Positions 33,861-45,868 of a stretch of DNA of 64,000 nt are shown here, piece by piece. Origin of the DNA: Papaver somniferum (lineage: Eukaryota > Streptophyta > Magnoliopsida > Ranunculales > Papaveraceae); assembly GCF_003573695.1 (NCBI RefSeq), contig NC_039366.1:161080770-161144769 (forward strand), written 5' to 3'. The translations under genes were made by a program, and so were the position numbers. The notes under the pieces are model-generated. The model did not search any database. It worked only from the letters and a program-made list of their open reading frames with translations, and was not told the origin of the DNA. Position 1 is the first letter of the stretch; every line of letters begins with the position of its first letter.

Positions 33861-34606
33861 CCTAGGGTTGTTTCGTTGTGAGGCGGGTTCATCGAGTTTT
33901 GGTGTCTAGCGATACTAAGCCGTGGGATGTGAAGATGAAGATTGATCTAACGGATAAAAGTGAAGATGCTGGCAGCGACCGTTGGATGCAGATATACAAC
34001 GAAATTAACGGCGCCAGATGGAGTTAGGTGTTGTAGTGTTAAGCGGAAGTATCGAGGTTTGATGCGCAGGCAAAGAAGCGACCGTAGGATCTAAATGTGA
34101 TCTAATCTGAAGGCTTGGAATTTAGGCACTATGGTGTTTTGCAGGAGCTTCAGATTTTGATGCGCGATGAAGGAGCGACCATCGGATGATGAGATGGATC
34201 CAATCCGACGGCTGAAGATGGAGGCGGTTTTGGTTATAGAAAATGGGTTTGGGTAAGGGTTTTGGGAGATAAGTTGGGCTTGGGATAATTCTGAGCCCAT
34301 TTCTTCTTTAAGAACAATTTCTTCCTCTTCAAGCCCACTTCTAGCCTTTTGGTCTTGTGCACAACATTCTTCGCGGCTTCCTTGTGTAATTCCTCCCGGC
34401 TTTTCACCACTCTTCAGCTCTTTTCCGCTCCGCAAGTTATCCAGACTTTATTTATTACCTAAAAATGCAAAATTAAGTAAGAAAAATATTTATTCTTGAA
34501 AACAATGAAAATACAGAATATGGGATAAAATGTAGAATTAATGCACAAAAGATGAGTTAAATGCCAAGAAAAATATATAGAAATATGCACTTTTTAGCAC
34601 TCATCA

Positions 34607-34646
34607 AATACCCCCAAACCTGAATTTTACTTGTCCTCAAGTAAAA
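34607..34646 (-). promoter_or_regulatory. Hairpin plus LTR-proximal polypurine tract, copy B1
   Basis: In minus-strand sense, TTTTACTTG and CAAGTAAAA pair perfectly around AGGA (34625-34646). They are followed by TTCAG and then GTTTGGGGGTATT, which abuts the LTR start TGATGAGTGC at 34606. Confidence 0.8.
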
Positions 34647-35756
34647 CAAAAGTAAGGAAATCCTACCTATACCACTGTCGCTGGTCTCTCGAATGCATTT
34701 AGCGTATGCACTAAGCCTTTTAAACCACTAAGTGTCCCTAGTGGACGAGTTGAAGTCTCGTGAAGGTTTGCTTAGAACGTACCTACAAAGTTCTAGGTCA
34801 AAATATAAGCTCAGATTCCATCAAATGTGACATGTGCAAGTCAGTTAAGCTCACAGCAAAATGGAGATGTCAATCTAGCTATCGAAGGCACAATCCTAGC
34901 ACTGATAACAAAAAAAGACATGTGATAAGAGTGTAAAGTGTATCTACACATGTGTAAAGAAAGATCTGAAGTTATGACTACTAATCACCAAGAGATAGTT
35001 TCTCAGGCTAAGAACCAAGGTCGAAATCTAGCTAGCTGTCCGGACTTTACGAGAATTGTGAATGAGTTGGAGGTATTTCACAATTACTCGCGTTGTACAT
35101 CAATGGCATACACCCTTCCTTGCTTATTACAATAAAACACAAAAGATGACTCTTTACATGACTCTTATTTACATTGACCACTCTCTTTTATTTTTGGAAC
35201 AAGAGAGGATGGAATTGAAAAATACTTGATTTTTTTTTTTTTTTTTACATAGAAACACTTTTGATACATATACAAAAGGAAACAAAAGATTACATGACAC
35301 TTTGCAAGAGGTAGCCCTTTTTGATGCACCCAGTTAAATTCGATGGTTGTTTTTCTTAATGTAACCTCCACCTTCTATCCCAACCAACCAAAGAACAAGC
35401 TAGTCAAGTTTCGTTCAGTATTCTAAAGTGATTGGCAATTGTAACTTCCTATCAAACACCTTGAAGATCGAGGCCATACATGTATTGGTAGATCGTGCGC
35501 GTGCAAATTTCTTATCACTATGTGAATTGTGCTAGAATCAGGGTGCCTAAATATCTAGACTAAGACTCCTAATAAAAATACATATTTGCACAAGAGTCAA
35601 CATTTCAAGGTAAATGAGCTCCATTTTTTATGATTTTTTCATTTTTTAATTTTTTTGAATTTTGAGTTTTTTAATTTTTTTGGAATTTTTCACTTTTTTC
35701 AAAAAGAAGAAGGAGTTCGTTTTCAATTATGGCAAATTATCGTGGCATCTACTCTA

Positions 35757-35794
35757 TACCCCCAAACCTAAACTAAACATTGTCCTCAATGTTT
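35757..35794 (-). promoter_or_regulatory. Internal hairpin plus second polypurine tract, copy B1
   Basis: Minus sense: AAACATTG-AGGA-CAATGTTT (35775-35794), then AGTTTAGGTTTGGGGGTA. The stem matches family A's internal hairpin extended by one pair. Confidence 0.7.
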
Positions 35795-36001
35795 CAAAAT
35801 ATGGAAAGAATTAAAATGCAACATATGGAAAGGGACATGCTGAGTAGAGTAAAAGGAGAGAGAATACCCGATTTCGGCGAAAGCAGAATTAAAACTCCGT
35901 TATTCAAGGCAAAAATCCAACATATTTCAGCCGAGATCATATTGGATTATCAAAATATATACAAAAGGAACAAAAAGGTTTTTAAAATTTTATCTACTGG
36001 A

Positions 36002-37708
36002 TTATATACAAAAAAATTCACCATACACTAACAATCTAAAGAGTTGAGGATCAACCCAAAAGACAAAGTGTAGAGACATGGAAAGTTTCAAAACACTAAA
36101 ATTGGACTTAAATGGGAGTGAGAGTGAAAAACCGAATGAATTACCTCTAAACCTAAATTGTTCAACAGGTTTACTTTTAAGCACAAAATCTAACAATTTT
36201 AAGGGTTCAGGATTCAAAAGGTCTAACTCATAATGGACTGTTTTCGGGATGGGCAAACATGCAATTTCCAACTGTGGCTCTTTAAAAGTGTTATATTTTG
36301 AAGCAAAATAGTCCAAGAGGACTTGGGAAGCACACAGTTCCAATCCTAGATTAGGAATTTTCAGAAAAATTGGTTTTACAATATTGGTACAAACTAAATC
36401 TAGGTTGGGTGGAAGGCCATCAGATTGTGACTCATGTAGGAGAATAGGCATATCATTATCAATAAAATCAAAATCTCCTAAATCATCTACACATGTCACA
36501 TCATGCTCACAATCATCAATCACATTGGCAAGTTCACACTCAGAATCATCAACATCATCAACAAATTTATTCTCATGCATCGGCAAATCAGGAGAAATAT
36601 CACAATGTGACCTAGGTAGAGAATCAGACACATCAAATATATTTTCATGCATATTAGTGTCTACAGAAGATTCAACTATTCCTATGTCATGCTCATCTTC
36701 ACAGAATAATTGTACGAATCCCATGTCAATATCAAAATCATATAAATTACAATGAGTATTAGAAAGAACAACATTCATGAAGGTCGAGGGCGAGAAGCCA
36801 AATGTTATTGAACCAACAGGTTCCACAATATTTTCATGTTCTTCTAACATATCATCGTAATCATCATAATCATCATCATGGTAGCATGCATATTGGTCCT
36901 CATTAACAGTGGTGATGTCATTAGTCGATTCATGTTCCTCTAAATTAGGTTCATATTCAACATTATTTACATGAATGGGACTAGACACTTCATTAGGGAC
37001 AACATACATTTCCTCATGAATTTCCTCCTTTTGTCGGTGAAGCAAAATCTGATCTAAATGTGCATGAATTCGTGCTGTAGATCTATCATAGTCTTGCTTA
37101 CAGAGTCTTAAAGCTTCTGTGGTGGAGTCTAAATTCATGGGAGTACAAAATTCTTCATGTTCAAGTTGTGGTGAATGGTACATGTGTGCATGGTCATTAG
37201 GGTCTACAAAATATTGATCGCAACCCTCAAAGGATTGATTATGGTCCCAATGACTACCATTCTCACAATTCATGGGCATTTCATACATTGGATTTTCTCT
37301 AGATGGCCTAAAATTATGCAAAATATGACAATGCTCAACAGGGTGGTCTAAACTACCACATGCGGGACATGCATAGATTTCAGGTTGCCTAAGAAAATTA
37401 GATGTGACAGATTCCTCATGTGATTGCATTTCTAAAGCTGTGATTCGAGCTTCTATTTGATCCATAAGTGATGATTGGGTGAGTGAGGCACTAGCAAAAT
37501 GTTCATTTTCACGTTGCGATAAATGATGCATGTATGAATAGTCATTAGGGTTCATGTATTGCGGCTCGGGACTTTGAAAATGTCCATAATAATTCCTATG
37601 ACTATTGACATCATGGTCCGTGGAAGGTTCATAACGTGGCATATGCCCATAAGCAAGTTCTCTAAGAGTTTTATTTCCATCCCCAGGAGCAGACCAAAAT
37701 CCAGACAT
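36002..37708 (-). CDS. Family B element protein, copy 1: CCHC zinc knuckle, acidic middle, C-terminal DPQLFRLL
   Basis: 568 residues, open throughout, starting about 0.8 kb after the PBS. Order: residues 1-70 are aromatic/His/Asn-rich; 81-97 a short coiled coil; 114-127 a zinc knuckle C-X2-C-X4-H-X4-C (Cys114, Cys117, His122, Cys127). A second Tyr/His-rich module is followed by a longer coiled coil around 195-235. Residues 250-450 are acidic with Asp runs (DDDYDDYDD), then LCASQVLLDYF, a hydrophobic stretch and DPQLFRLL at about 553-560. Knuckle plus coiled coil points to a GAG-like nucleic-acid-binding protein packaged in trans, but no capsid fold can be shown. It parallels the family A ORF. 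Downstream are the internal hairpin and PPT. Minus-strand transcription from the LTR B2 TATA box would express it. Confidence 0.7.
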   Translation of the reverse strand: MSGFWSAPGDGNKTLRELAYGHMPRYEPSTDHDVNSHRNYYGHFQSPEPQYMNPNDYSYMHHLSQRENEHFASASLTQSSLMDQIEARITALEMQSHEESVTSNFLRQPEIYACPACGSLDHPVEHCHILHNFRPSRENPMYEMPMNCENGSHWDHNQSFEGCDQYFVDPNDHAHMYHSPQLEHEEFCTPMNLDSTTEALRLCKQDYDRSTARIHAHLDQILLHRQKEEIHEEMYVVPNEVSSPIHVNNVEYEPNLEEHESTNDITTVNEDQYACYHDDDYDDYDDMLEEHENIVEPVGSITFGFSPSTFMNVVLSNTHCNLYDFDIDMGFVQLFCEDEHDIGIVESSVDTNMHENIFDVSDSLPRSHCDISPDLPMHENKFVDDVDDSECELANVIDDCEHDVTCVDDLGDFDFIDNDMPILLHESQSDGLPPNLDLVCTNIVKPIFLKIPNLGLELCASQVLLDYFASKYNTFKEPQLEIACLPIPKTVHYELDLLNPEPLKLLDFVLKSKPVEQFRFRGNSFGFSLSLPFKSNFSVLKLSMSLHFVFWVDPQLFRLLVYGEFFCI

Positions 37709-38514
37709 GATTGGCTCAAAAGCTAAGTAACTATGTTACAAAGCTCAGAATTTGGTTTTTAAAGGGTTTGGATTTTTGGGAAAAATTTGGTTTTTAAAGG
37801 GTTTGGATTTTTGGGAAAAATTTGGTTTTGGTGGGAGACATTTGAAAATTTGGTTTAAAATGGGAGTAAAAATAAAAATTTGGTTTAAGATGGGAGCAAG
37901 TAAAAATTTGGTTTTAAAATTGGGAGCAAAGTAGAAATATTTTTTTTTTTTTTTTTTTTTTTTAAAGAAAAATAAAATTAAAAAAAATAAAATTTGGTTT
38001 TTGAATGGGAGCAAGCCCACTGTGCAAGCCTCTAATGAAATGGAAGGAAGGCTGCGGCCCACAATCGGTTATCAGCTGGGTTTAAACCCAGAGTCCAAAA
38101 TACAAGTCCAATGGAAAAATTTAAACAAGCCCACACAAAATAAATACAAGCCCACAAATTAAACAGCAAGCCCAAAAATAAATTATTACAAACCCAAAAT
38201 AGAAAAATAAAAAGCCCAAAAAAATTGGGTTAATTATTACAAGCCCACAATTAAAGAAATTTGGAAGCCCACAGGTTGGGTTCTCTCAATGAATGGGTTT
38301 AGGCTTACCTTTTTAGCACAGCCCAGCTGCTCTGATATTGTTGCAAAAACCCAGTTGGGTTTTGGTTCTTTTCCTTGGTGGCGTCCCAGCAGAGGAAAAA
38401 CAGGTTCAGAACAGCAGGTCCAACAGCAAATGAAGTGAAGCAGATGCAGATGCAAATGCTATGCAGTGAAATGCAAAAATAGCTAATAAAACAACAAGAA
38501 AAACACAGCACCAA
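37709..38514 (-). other. Leader of internal region B1, rich in TGGGCTT in element sense
   Basis: Between PBS and ORF the plus strand shows AAGCCCA or close variants at least eight times (38010-38350), that is TGGGCTT in the element's RNA sense. A homopolymer run (37939-37963) and repeated AATTTGGTTTT units (37745-37920) fill the part next to the ORF. No protein is evident. The leaders at 47582-48387 and 52300-53039 are similar. Confidence 0.6.
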
Positions 38515-38532
38515 TCCCCGGCAGCGGCGCCA
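38515..38532 (-). other. PBS of family B, copy 1 (tRNA-Asp)
   Basis: The plus strand reads TCCCCGGCAGCGGCGCCA, the 3' end of plant tRNA-Asp with one difference (AAC to AGC). On the minus strand this is the PBS, six bases inside the LTR B2 end. Confidence 0.85.
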
Positions 38533-38538
38533 AAAACT

Positions 38539-41235
38539 TGGTGGACCCGGGAAAGCGTATAAAATTGAGTGAAATGAAACGCGGGCCTACAGTAATACCG
38601 CAAGTGCACGGTCGTCGGTTGTAGCTCGTGCAAGTACGGGTCGATCCACAGAGACTGGGTGTGTTTTGTAGTTTCTAGCTATTTTGGGCTCTAAATGGCT
38701 ATTGTTGGGCTTTGAATACCCTTTGAGTAAATTGGGTCTAATGGGTTTGTTTTTAACAATGAAATGAACTGAGCTTGGACTCAGTTGGTCTTGAAGTGCA
38801 CTAGGCTTTGGGCCTTTGAATGATGAACTGTGAACTTGGACTTTGGTCTCTGAATTAGGCTTTTGATTAAGCCTGAATTGGATTGGGCCTTTAATTGAGT
38901 TCAGGCTTTTGGATTAAGCCCACAGTTGACTGAATTGGGCTTTGAGCCTTAACCTAAACTGTGGCTGGGCCTTAATGAACTGGGTTGTGAGCCTTAATGA
39001 ACTGGGCTTCAGTTTGTACAAACAATGGACAGTGGGCTTCAACTTTTGGTTCAAACCTGGGCTTGGTCTTGAACTGAGAACTAGGCCTTTAGTGGACTGA
39101 ACTTGAGCTTTGAAGAGGAAGCAGCAGCAGCAGTAGGACTTAGGCCTTAACCAGCTGCAGCAACAGCAGCTGCAGCAACAGCAGCAACAGTGGAAGGAAA
39201 GCAGCAGGCCAAGGGGAAGACAAGGCAGCAGAACAAGGCAAGAGGAAGAAAACAGAGATGGCAGTGAAGCAAAGACAATGGAGAAAATTAAACAAGACAA
39301 TGACTAAACAGCAAAGAACTAAACAACAACAATGGAAGTGAACCAAGGCCTAAGCCAAGGGCAGGGGAGATGGTGAAGCTAACAGTGGTGACAATGCAAG
39401 GCCAAGGCAGTGGCTCTAGGCACACAAATAGAATGGAAAGAGAATTAGCTTGCTATGAGCACTAATTTCTCCCATTGCTCAATCAAAACAGTGCATCCTA
39501 AGCATACAAATGGAATGGAAAGAGAATTAGCTTGCTATGAGCACTAATTTCTCCCATTGCTCAATCAAAACAGTGCACTGAGATTTCTAGCCTAACATTC
39601 CACTAAACTAACATTACATGGAACACAAACATCAACAGGAAATTAAAAGTAGAACATATACAGAACATGATACAAGATTACAGAAACATAGCATAACAGG
39701 GGTATGGGAGTGACAGCAAAGAACAAACATAACACAATGGAGTTCATAACAGGAATTAAACATGCATTAACATTAAGATTAACATGGAATTAACATCAAA
39801 ACAAACACACAACAGTAAAATAAAATTGAAATAAAAATTGCTACTAAACCTAACAAAAATTGAAACATGCACAAACATTAAACATCAAAACAGGAACTGA
39901 AACAAGACAGAATTTTAACATGCAATAAACTGAAATTGAAGCAGGAATTGAAATTGAAAATTAAATTGAAACAGAAACTCTAAATTGATTTTGAAATTAA
40001 AAACAGAAATTAAAACTAAGGTATCCCATATTAGGGGGTATCTCGGCTAACCCAAGCACACCCCTCACACGTTCTACAAACCCCAGTATTTATACCCTAA
40101 ATTAGGGTTCATCCAAAATTCCCCAAAAATCAAAAAGATGAAATTAGGTTTTCTATTTTACCTAACTCGTTTGGTCTTGTCGAACCCATGTGTCTTCTGC
40201 TGCTCTTCTTTCATTCTCTCCATGCGCATGTGATGAATCATAGCCATCTACCTTGTTTTCCCATATCAAAACCCTAGCAGTGGGTAGGGTTTGTGCTATG
40301 GGCTAACTAGGGTGATGGGTACGTTTCTAGGGTGAAGTAGGGTGGTTGTTGGAGCTGGTGGAAGTGGTGACGTATGGTGGAGAAGGTGGTGGTGTACGGT
40401 GGCGGACATGGTGTTCGGTGGAGAAGGTGGTACGGGCAGAGAGGAAGAAAGAGAAGGAGAAGTGAAAATGATTAGGGTTTCTTCATTTTTTTGGGTTATA
40501 TATCCTAGGGTTGTTTCGTTGTGAGTCGGGTTCATCAGATTTCGATGTCTTGCGATGCTTAGCCGTGGGGTGTGGAGATGAAGATTGATCTAACGGATAA
40601 AAGTGAAGATGCTGGCAGCGACCGTTGGATGCAGATATACAACGAAACTAACGGCGCCAGATGGAGTTAGGTGTTGTAGTGTTAAGCGGAAGTATCGAGG
40701 TTTGATGCGCAGGCAAAGAAGAGACCGTAGGATCTAAATGTGATCTAATCTGAAGGCTTGGAATTTAGGCACTATGGTGTTTTGCAGGAGCTTCAGATTT
40801 TGATGCGCGATGAAGGAGCGACCATCGGATGATGAGATGGATCCGATCTAACGGCTGAGAATGGAGGCGGGTATGGATATAGAAAATGGGTTTGGGTAAG
40901 GGTTTTGGGACTTGGGCATGCCAAGCCCATATCTTCTTTAAGAACAATTCTTCCTTCTTGAGCCCATTCCTAACTTTTTGGTCTTGTGCGCACCATTCTT
41001 TGCGGCTTCCTTGCGTAATTTCTTCCGGCTTTTCACCACTCTTCAGCTCTTTTCCGCTCCGCAATTCATCCAGACTTTATTTATTACCTAAAAATGCAAA
41101 ATTAAGTAAGAAAAATATTTATTCTTGAAAACAATGAAAATACAGAATATGGGATAAAATGTAGAATTAATGCACAAAAGATGAGTTAAATGCCAACAAA
41201 AAGGGATAAATATATACAATATTTGGCACTCATCA
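38539..41235 (-). repeat. LTR B2
   Basis: 2697 bp, from ACTCATCA (41235) to TGGTGGACC (38539). It carries a run of CAG-like trinucleotides (about 39115-39200) that B1 and B4 lack and B5 shares. Its right part is almost identical to B5. Confidence 0.9.
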
Positions 41236-41275
41236 AATACCCCCAAACCTGAATTTTACTTGTCCTCAAGTAAAA
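41236..41275 (-). promoter_or_regulatory. Hairpin plus LTR-proximal polypurine tract, copy B2
   Basis: TTTTACTTG/CAAGTAAAA around AGGA (41254-41275) and GTTTGGGGGTATT next to the LTR, as in B1. Confidence 0.8.
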
Positions 41276-42433
41276 CAAAACTAAGGAAATCCTACCTATA
41301 CCACTGTCGCTGGTCTCTCGAATGCATTTAGCGTATGCACTAAGCCTTTTAAACCACTAAGTGTCCCTAGTGGACGAGTTGAAGTCTCGTGAAGGTTTGC
41401 TTAGAACGTACCTACAAATTTCTAGGTCAAAATATAAGCTCAGATTCCATCAAATGTGACATGTGCAAGTCAGTTAAGCTCACAGCAAAATGGAGATGTC
41501 AATCTAGCTATCGAAGGCACAATCCTAGCACTGATAACAAATAAAGACATGTGATAAGAGTGTAAAGTGTATCTACACATGTGTAAAGAAAGATCGGATG
41601 TTATGACTACTAATCACCAAGAGATAGTTTCTCAGGCTAAGAACCAAGGTCGAAATCTAGCTAGCTGTCCGAACTTTACGAGAATTGTGAATGAGTTGGA
41701 GGTATTTCACAATTACTCGCGTTGTACATCAATGGCATACACCCTCCTTGCTTATTACAATGAAACAACAAAATGACTCTTTACATGACTCTTATTTACA
41801 TTGACTACTCTCTTTTATTTTTGGAACAAGAGAGGATGGAATTGATAAATACTTGATTTTTTTGTATGTTTCTGATTTTTTTTTTTTTTTTTGCACAAGA
41901 ACTTGAAATTGATTTTTACATATGGTAGCTCTTTTGATACATAACAAAAAGAAACAAAAAATTACATGACACTTTGCAAGAGGTAGCCCTTTTTGATGCA
42001 CCCAGTTAAATTCGATGGTTGTCTTTCTTAATGTAACCTCCACCTTCTATCCCAACCAACCAAAGAACAAGCTAGTCAAGTTTCGTTCAGTATTCTAAAG
42101 TGATTGGCAATCGTAACTTCCTATCAAACACCTTGAAGATCGAGGCCATACATGTATTGGTAGATCGTGCGCGTGCAAATTTCTTATCACTATGTGAATT
42201 GTGCTAGAATCAGGGTGCCTAAATATCTAGACTAAGACTCCTAATAAAAATACATATTTGCACAAGAGTCAACATTTCAAGGTAAATGAGCTCCATTTTT
42301 ATGTTTTTTTCAATTTTTTAATTTTTTTCAATTTTGATTTTTCAATTTTGATTTTTGGAATTTTTTCAATTTTTTCAAAAAAAAAGAAGGAGTTCGTTTT
42401 CAATTATGGCATATTATCGTGGTATCTACTCTA

Positions 42434-42471
42434 TATCCCCAAACCTAAACTAAACATTGTCCTCAATGTTT
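42434..42471 (-). promoter_or_regulatory. Internal hairpin plus purine tract, copy B2
   Basis: AAACATTG-AGGA-CAATGTTT (42452-42471) with GTTTGGGGATA, one base changed in the G run. Confidence 0.65.
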
Positions 42472-42661
42472 CAAAATATGGAAAGAATTATAAAACAATA
42501 TATGAAGAGGAACATGCTGAGTAGAGTAAAAGGAGAGAGAATACCCGATTTCGGCGAAAGCAGAATTAAAACTCCGTTATTCAAGGCAAAAAAAATCCAA
42601 CATATTTCAGCCGAGATCATATTGGATTAGCAAAATATATACAAAAGGAACAAAAGGGTTT

Positions 42662-43609
42662 TTAAGAAATTTTATCTACTGGATTATATACAAAAAATTC
42701 ACCATACACCAAAAGTCTAAAGAGTTGAGGATCAACCCAAAAGACAAAGTGTAGACATTTCAACAGCTTCACACATATATAACAGGAAAGAAACGCAAGT
42801 GAAACTGTGAAACAAAATGAGCTACCCCCAAACCTGGATTTTACAGAAGATATAGTTTTGAAAACAAAATCGCGCAGTTTCGGGGGTTCATCATGCAAAA
42901 GGTCTAGCTCGAAATGAACTGTGCTAGGGACGGGCACACATGCTAATTCCAACTGTGGTTCCTCAAATGTATTATATTTGGAAGCAAAATAGTCCAAGAG
43001 GACTTGGGAAGCACACAGTTCCAAACCTAGGTTAGGAATTTTCAGAAAAATTGGTTTTACAATATTGGTACAAACCAAATCTAGGTTGGGTGGAAGGCCA
43101 TCAGATTGTGACTTAGGTAGAAGAATAGGCATATCATTATCAATCAAATCAAAATCTTCTAACTCATCTACACATGTCACATCATGCTCACAATCATCAA
43201 ACACATTGGCAAGATCACAATCAGAGTCATCAACATCATCAACAAATTTATTCTCATGCATCGGCAAATCAGGAGAAATATCACAATGTGACCTAGGTAG
43301 AGAATCAGACACATCAAATATATTTTCATGCATATTAGTGTCTACAGAAGATTCAACTATTCCTATGTCATGCTCATCTTCACAGAATAATTGTACGAAT
43401 CCCATGTCAATATCAAAATCATATGAATTACAATGAGTATTAGAAAAAACAACATTCATGAAGGTCGAGGGCGAGAAGCCATATGTTATTGAACCAACAG
43501 GTTCCACAATATTTTCATGTTCTTCTAACATATCATCATAATCATCATAATCATCATCATGGTAGCATGCATATTGGTCCTCATTAAAAGTGGTGGTGTC
43601 ATTAGTCGA
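42662..43609 (-). pseudogene. Family B ORF, copy 2: N-terminal half missing
   Basis: The frame from 43531 to 42662 (289 codons from the first ATG) matches the C-terminal half of copies 1 and 3, with its own changes in the last 80 residues. These resemble copy 3 (SRFGGSSF, YICVKLLK) and include DPQLFRLLVYGEFF. Homology stops abruptly after 43609 (plus-strand ...TTAGTCGA), where LTR DNA begins, so the zinc knuckle, coiled coils, leader and PBS are lost. A GGTGGTG-rich stretch at the break suggests a repeat-mediated deletion. Confidence 0.75.
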
Positions 43610-44481
43610 GGTGGTGGTGGTGGAGAAGGCGAGGTAGTGACAGTTTGCAGAGACAGGGCATGGAGGTGGTGGTGGTTCTGCAACTGATTTTGGGAGAAGG
43701 GGAAGAAGCTCGACTGTTTTGGGAGAAAGGAAGTGTTTGTTTGGGTATAGGGTATCGGGTTCTACGGTATGAAGCGGGTGTAGCGAGTTTTGATGAACAG
43801 CAAGTAAAGAGCGTTGGATGATCCCATATAGATTGAATCGAACGGCTACGATGGAGAGGTATGTGGAGACCGTTGGATTATGAGATACAACAAAATTGAC
43901 GACACCAGATGGAGTTAGGTGTTGTAGTGTTAAGCGGAAGTATCGAGGTTTGATGCGCAGGCAAAGAAGCGACCGTAGGATCTAAATGTGATCTAATCCG
44001 AAGGCTTGGAATTTAGGTACTATGGTGTTTTGCAGGGACTTCAGATTTTGATGCACGATGAAGAAGCGACCATTGGATGATGAGATGGATCCGATCTAAC
44101 GGCTGAGAATGGAGGCGGGTATGGATATAGAAAATGGGTTTGGGTAAGGGTTTTGGGCCTTGGGTATGCCAAGCCCATATCTTCTTTAAGAACAATTCTT
44201 CCTTCTTGAGCCCATTCCTAGCTTTTTGGACGTGCGCTCCATTCTTTGCGGCTTCCTTGCGTAATTTCTTCCGGCCTTTCACTACTCTTCAGCTCTTTTC
44301 CGCTCCGCAAGTCATCCAGACTTTATTTATTACCTAAAAATGCAAAATTAAGTAAGAAAAATATTTATTCTTGAAAACAATGAAAATACAGAATATGGGA
44401 TAAAATGTAGAATTAATGCACAAAAGATGAGTTAAATGCCAACAAAAAGGGATAAATATATACAATATTTTGCACTCATCA
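43610..44481 (-). repeat. LTR B3, truncated and partly of a different version
   Basis: Only the U3-side 872 bp remain. Bases 43610-43908 differ from the other LTRs, while from CCAGATGGAGTTAGG (43909) onward it is near-identical to them. It ends GCACTCATCA at 44481. Confidence 0.85.
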
Positions 44482-44521
44482 AATACCCCCAAACCTGAAT
44501 TTTACTTGTCCTCAAGTAAAA
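44482..44521 (-). promoter_or_regulatory. Hairpin plus LTR-proximal polypurine tract, copy B3
   Basis: TTTTACTTG/CAAGTAAAA around AGGA (44500-44521) with GTTTGGGGGTATT next to the LTR. Confidence 0.8.
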
Positions 44522-45627
44522 CAAAACTAAGGAAATCCTACCTATACCACTGTCGCTGGTCTCTCGAATGCATTTAGCGTATGCACTAAGCCTTTTAAAC
44601 CACTAAGTGTCCCTAGTGGACGAGTTGAAGTCTCGTGAAGGTTTGCTTAGAACGTACCTACAAAGTTCTAGGTCAAAATATAAGCTCAGATTCCATCAAA
44701 TGTGACATGTGCAAAACAGTTAAGCTCCCAGCAAAATGGAGATGTCAATCTAGCTATCGAAGGCACAATCCTAGCACTGATAACAAAAAAAAGACATGTG
44801 ATAAGAGTGTAAAGTGTATCTACACATGTGTAAAGAAAGATCTGAAGTTATGACTACTAATCACCAAGAGATAGTTTCTCAGGCTAAGAACTAAGGTCGA
44901 AATCTAGCTAGCTGTCCGGACTTTACGAGAATTGTGAATGAGTTGGAGGTATTTCACAATTACTCGCGTTGTACATCAATGGCATACACCCTCCTTGCTT
45001 ATTACAATGAAACAACAAAATGACTCTTTACATGACTCTTATTTACATTGACTACTCTCTTTTATTTTTGGAACAAGAGAGAATGGAATTGATAAATACT
45101 TGAATTTTTTTTTTTTTTGAACAAAGAAACACTTTTGATACATATACAAAAGGAAACAAAAGATTACATGACACTTTGCAAGAGGTAGCCCTTTTTGATG
45201 CACCCAGTTAAATTCGATGGTTGTCTTTCTTAATGTAACCTCCACCTTCTATCCCAACCAACCAAAGAACAAGCTAGTCAAGTTTCGTTCAGTATTCTAA
45301 AGTGATTGGCAATCGTAACTTCCTATCAAACACCTTGAAGATCGAGGCCATACATGTATTGGTAGATCGTGCGCGTGCAAATTTCTTATCACTATGTGAA
45401 TTGTGCTAGAATCAGGGTGCCTAAATATCTAGACTAAGACTCCTAATAATTACATATTTGCACAAGAGTCAACATTTCAAGGTAAATGAGCTCCATTTTT
45501 ATGTTTTTTTTTTCAATTTTTTAATTTTTTATTTTGATTTTTCAATTTTTTTGGAATTTTTCAATTTTTTCAAAAAGAAGAAGGAGTTCGTTTTCAATTA
45601 TGGCAAATTATCATGGTATCTACTCTA

Positions 45628-45665
45628 TACCCCCAAACCTAAACTAAACATTGTCCTCAATGTTT
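45628..45665 (-). promoter_or_regulatory. Internal hairpin plus second polypurine tract, copy B3
   Basis: AAACATTG-AGGA-CAATGTTT (45646-45665) followed in minus sense by AGTTTAGGTTTGGGGGTA. Confidence 0.7.
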
Positions 45666-45868
45666 CAAAATATGGAAAGAATTATAACACAATATATGAA
45701 GAGGATCATGTTGAGTAGAGAAAAAGGAAAGAGAATACCCGATTTCGGCGAAAGCAATATTAGAACTCCGTTATTCAAGGCAAGAATCCAACATATGTCA
45801 GCCGAGATCATATTGGATTAGCAAAATATATACAAAAGGAACAAAAAGGGGGTTTTAAGAAATTTTAT

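Larger units (their letters stand above)
32108..34606 (-). repeat. LTR B1
   Basis: On the minus strand it runs TGATGAGTGC (34606) to GGGCCCACCA (32108), 2499 bp. It is nearly identical to LTR B4 up to about 33860 and then follows a different version. Its U5 (32240-32580) holds about ten TGGGCC/T motifs on the plus strand. Confidence 0.9.

Noticed and set aside
33700..33909. Gly/Trp-rich ORF of 60-69 codons repeated in LTRs B1, B2, B4 and B5, and its antisense partner of about 79 codons
   Set aside because: Translation of a GGTGGAGAAGG-rich simple-sequence stretch in R-U5. Both strands are open because of low complexity.
36384..36755. Ser/Thr-rich 123-codon plus-strand frame antisense to the family B ORF (also 43065 and 46224)
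   Set aside because: Shadow of the Asp/Glu-rich coding strand: GAT/GAA-rich codons read as ATC/TTC and TCA on the other strand.
38914..39346. Cys/Leu-rich ORFs in LTRs B2 and B5 (also 53343-53739)
   Set aside because: These are readings of the CAG-type trinucleotide tract on the reverse strand. No signal of selection and absent from the other LTR version.
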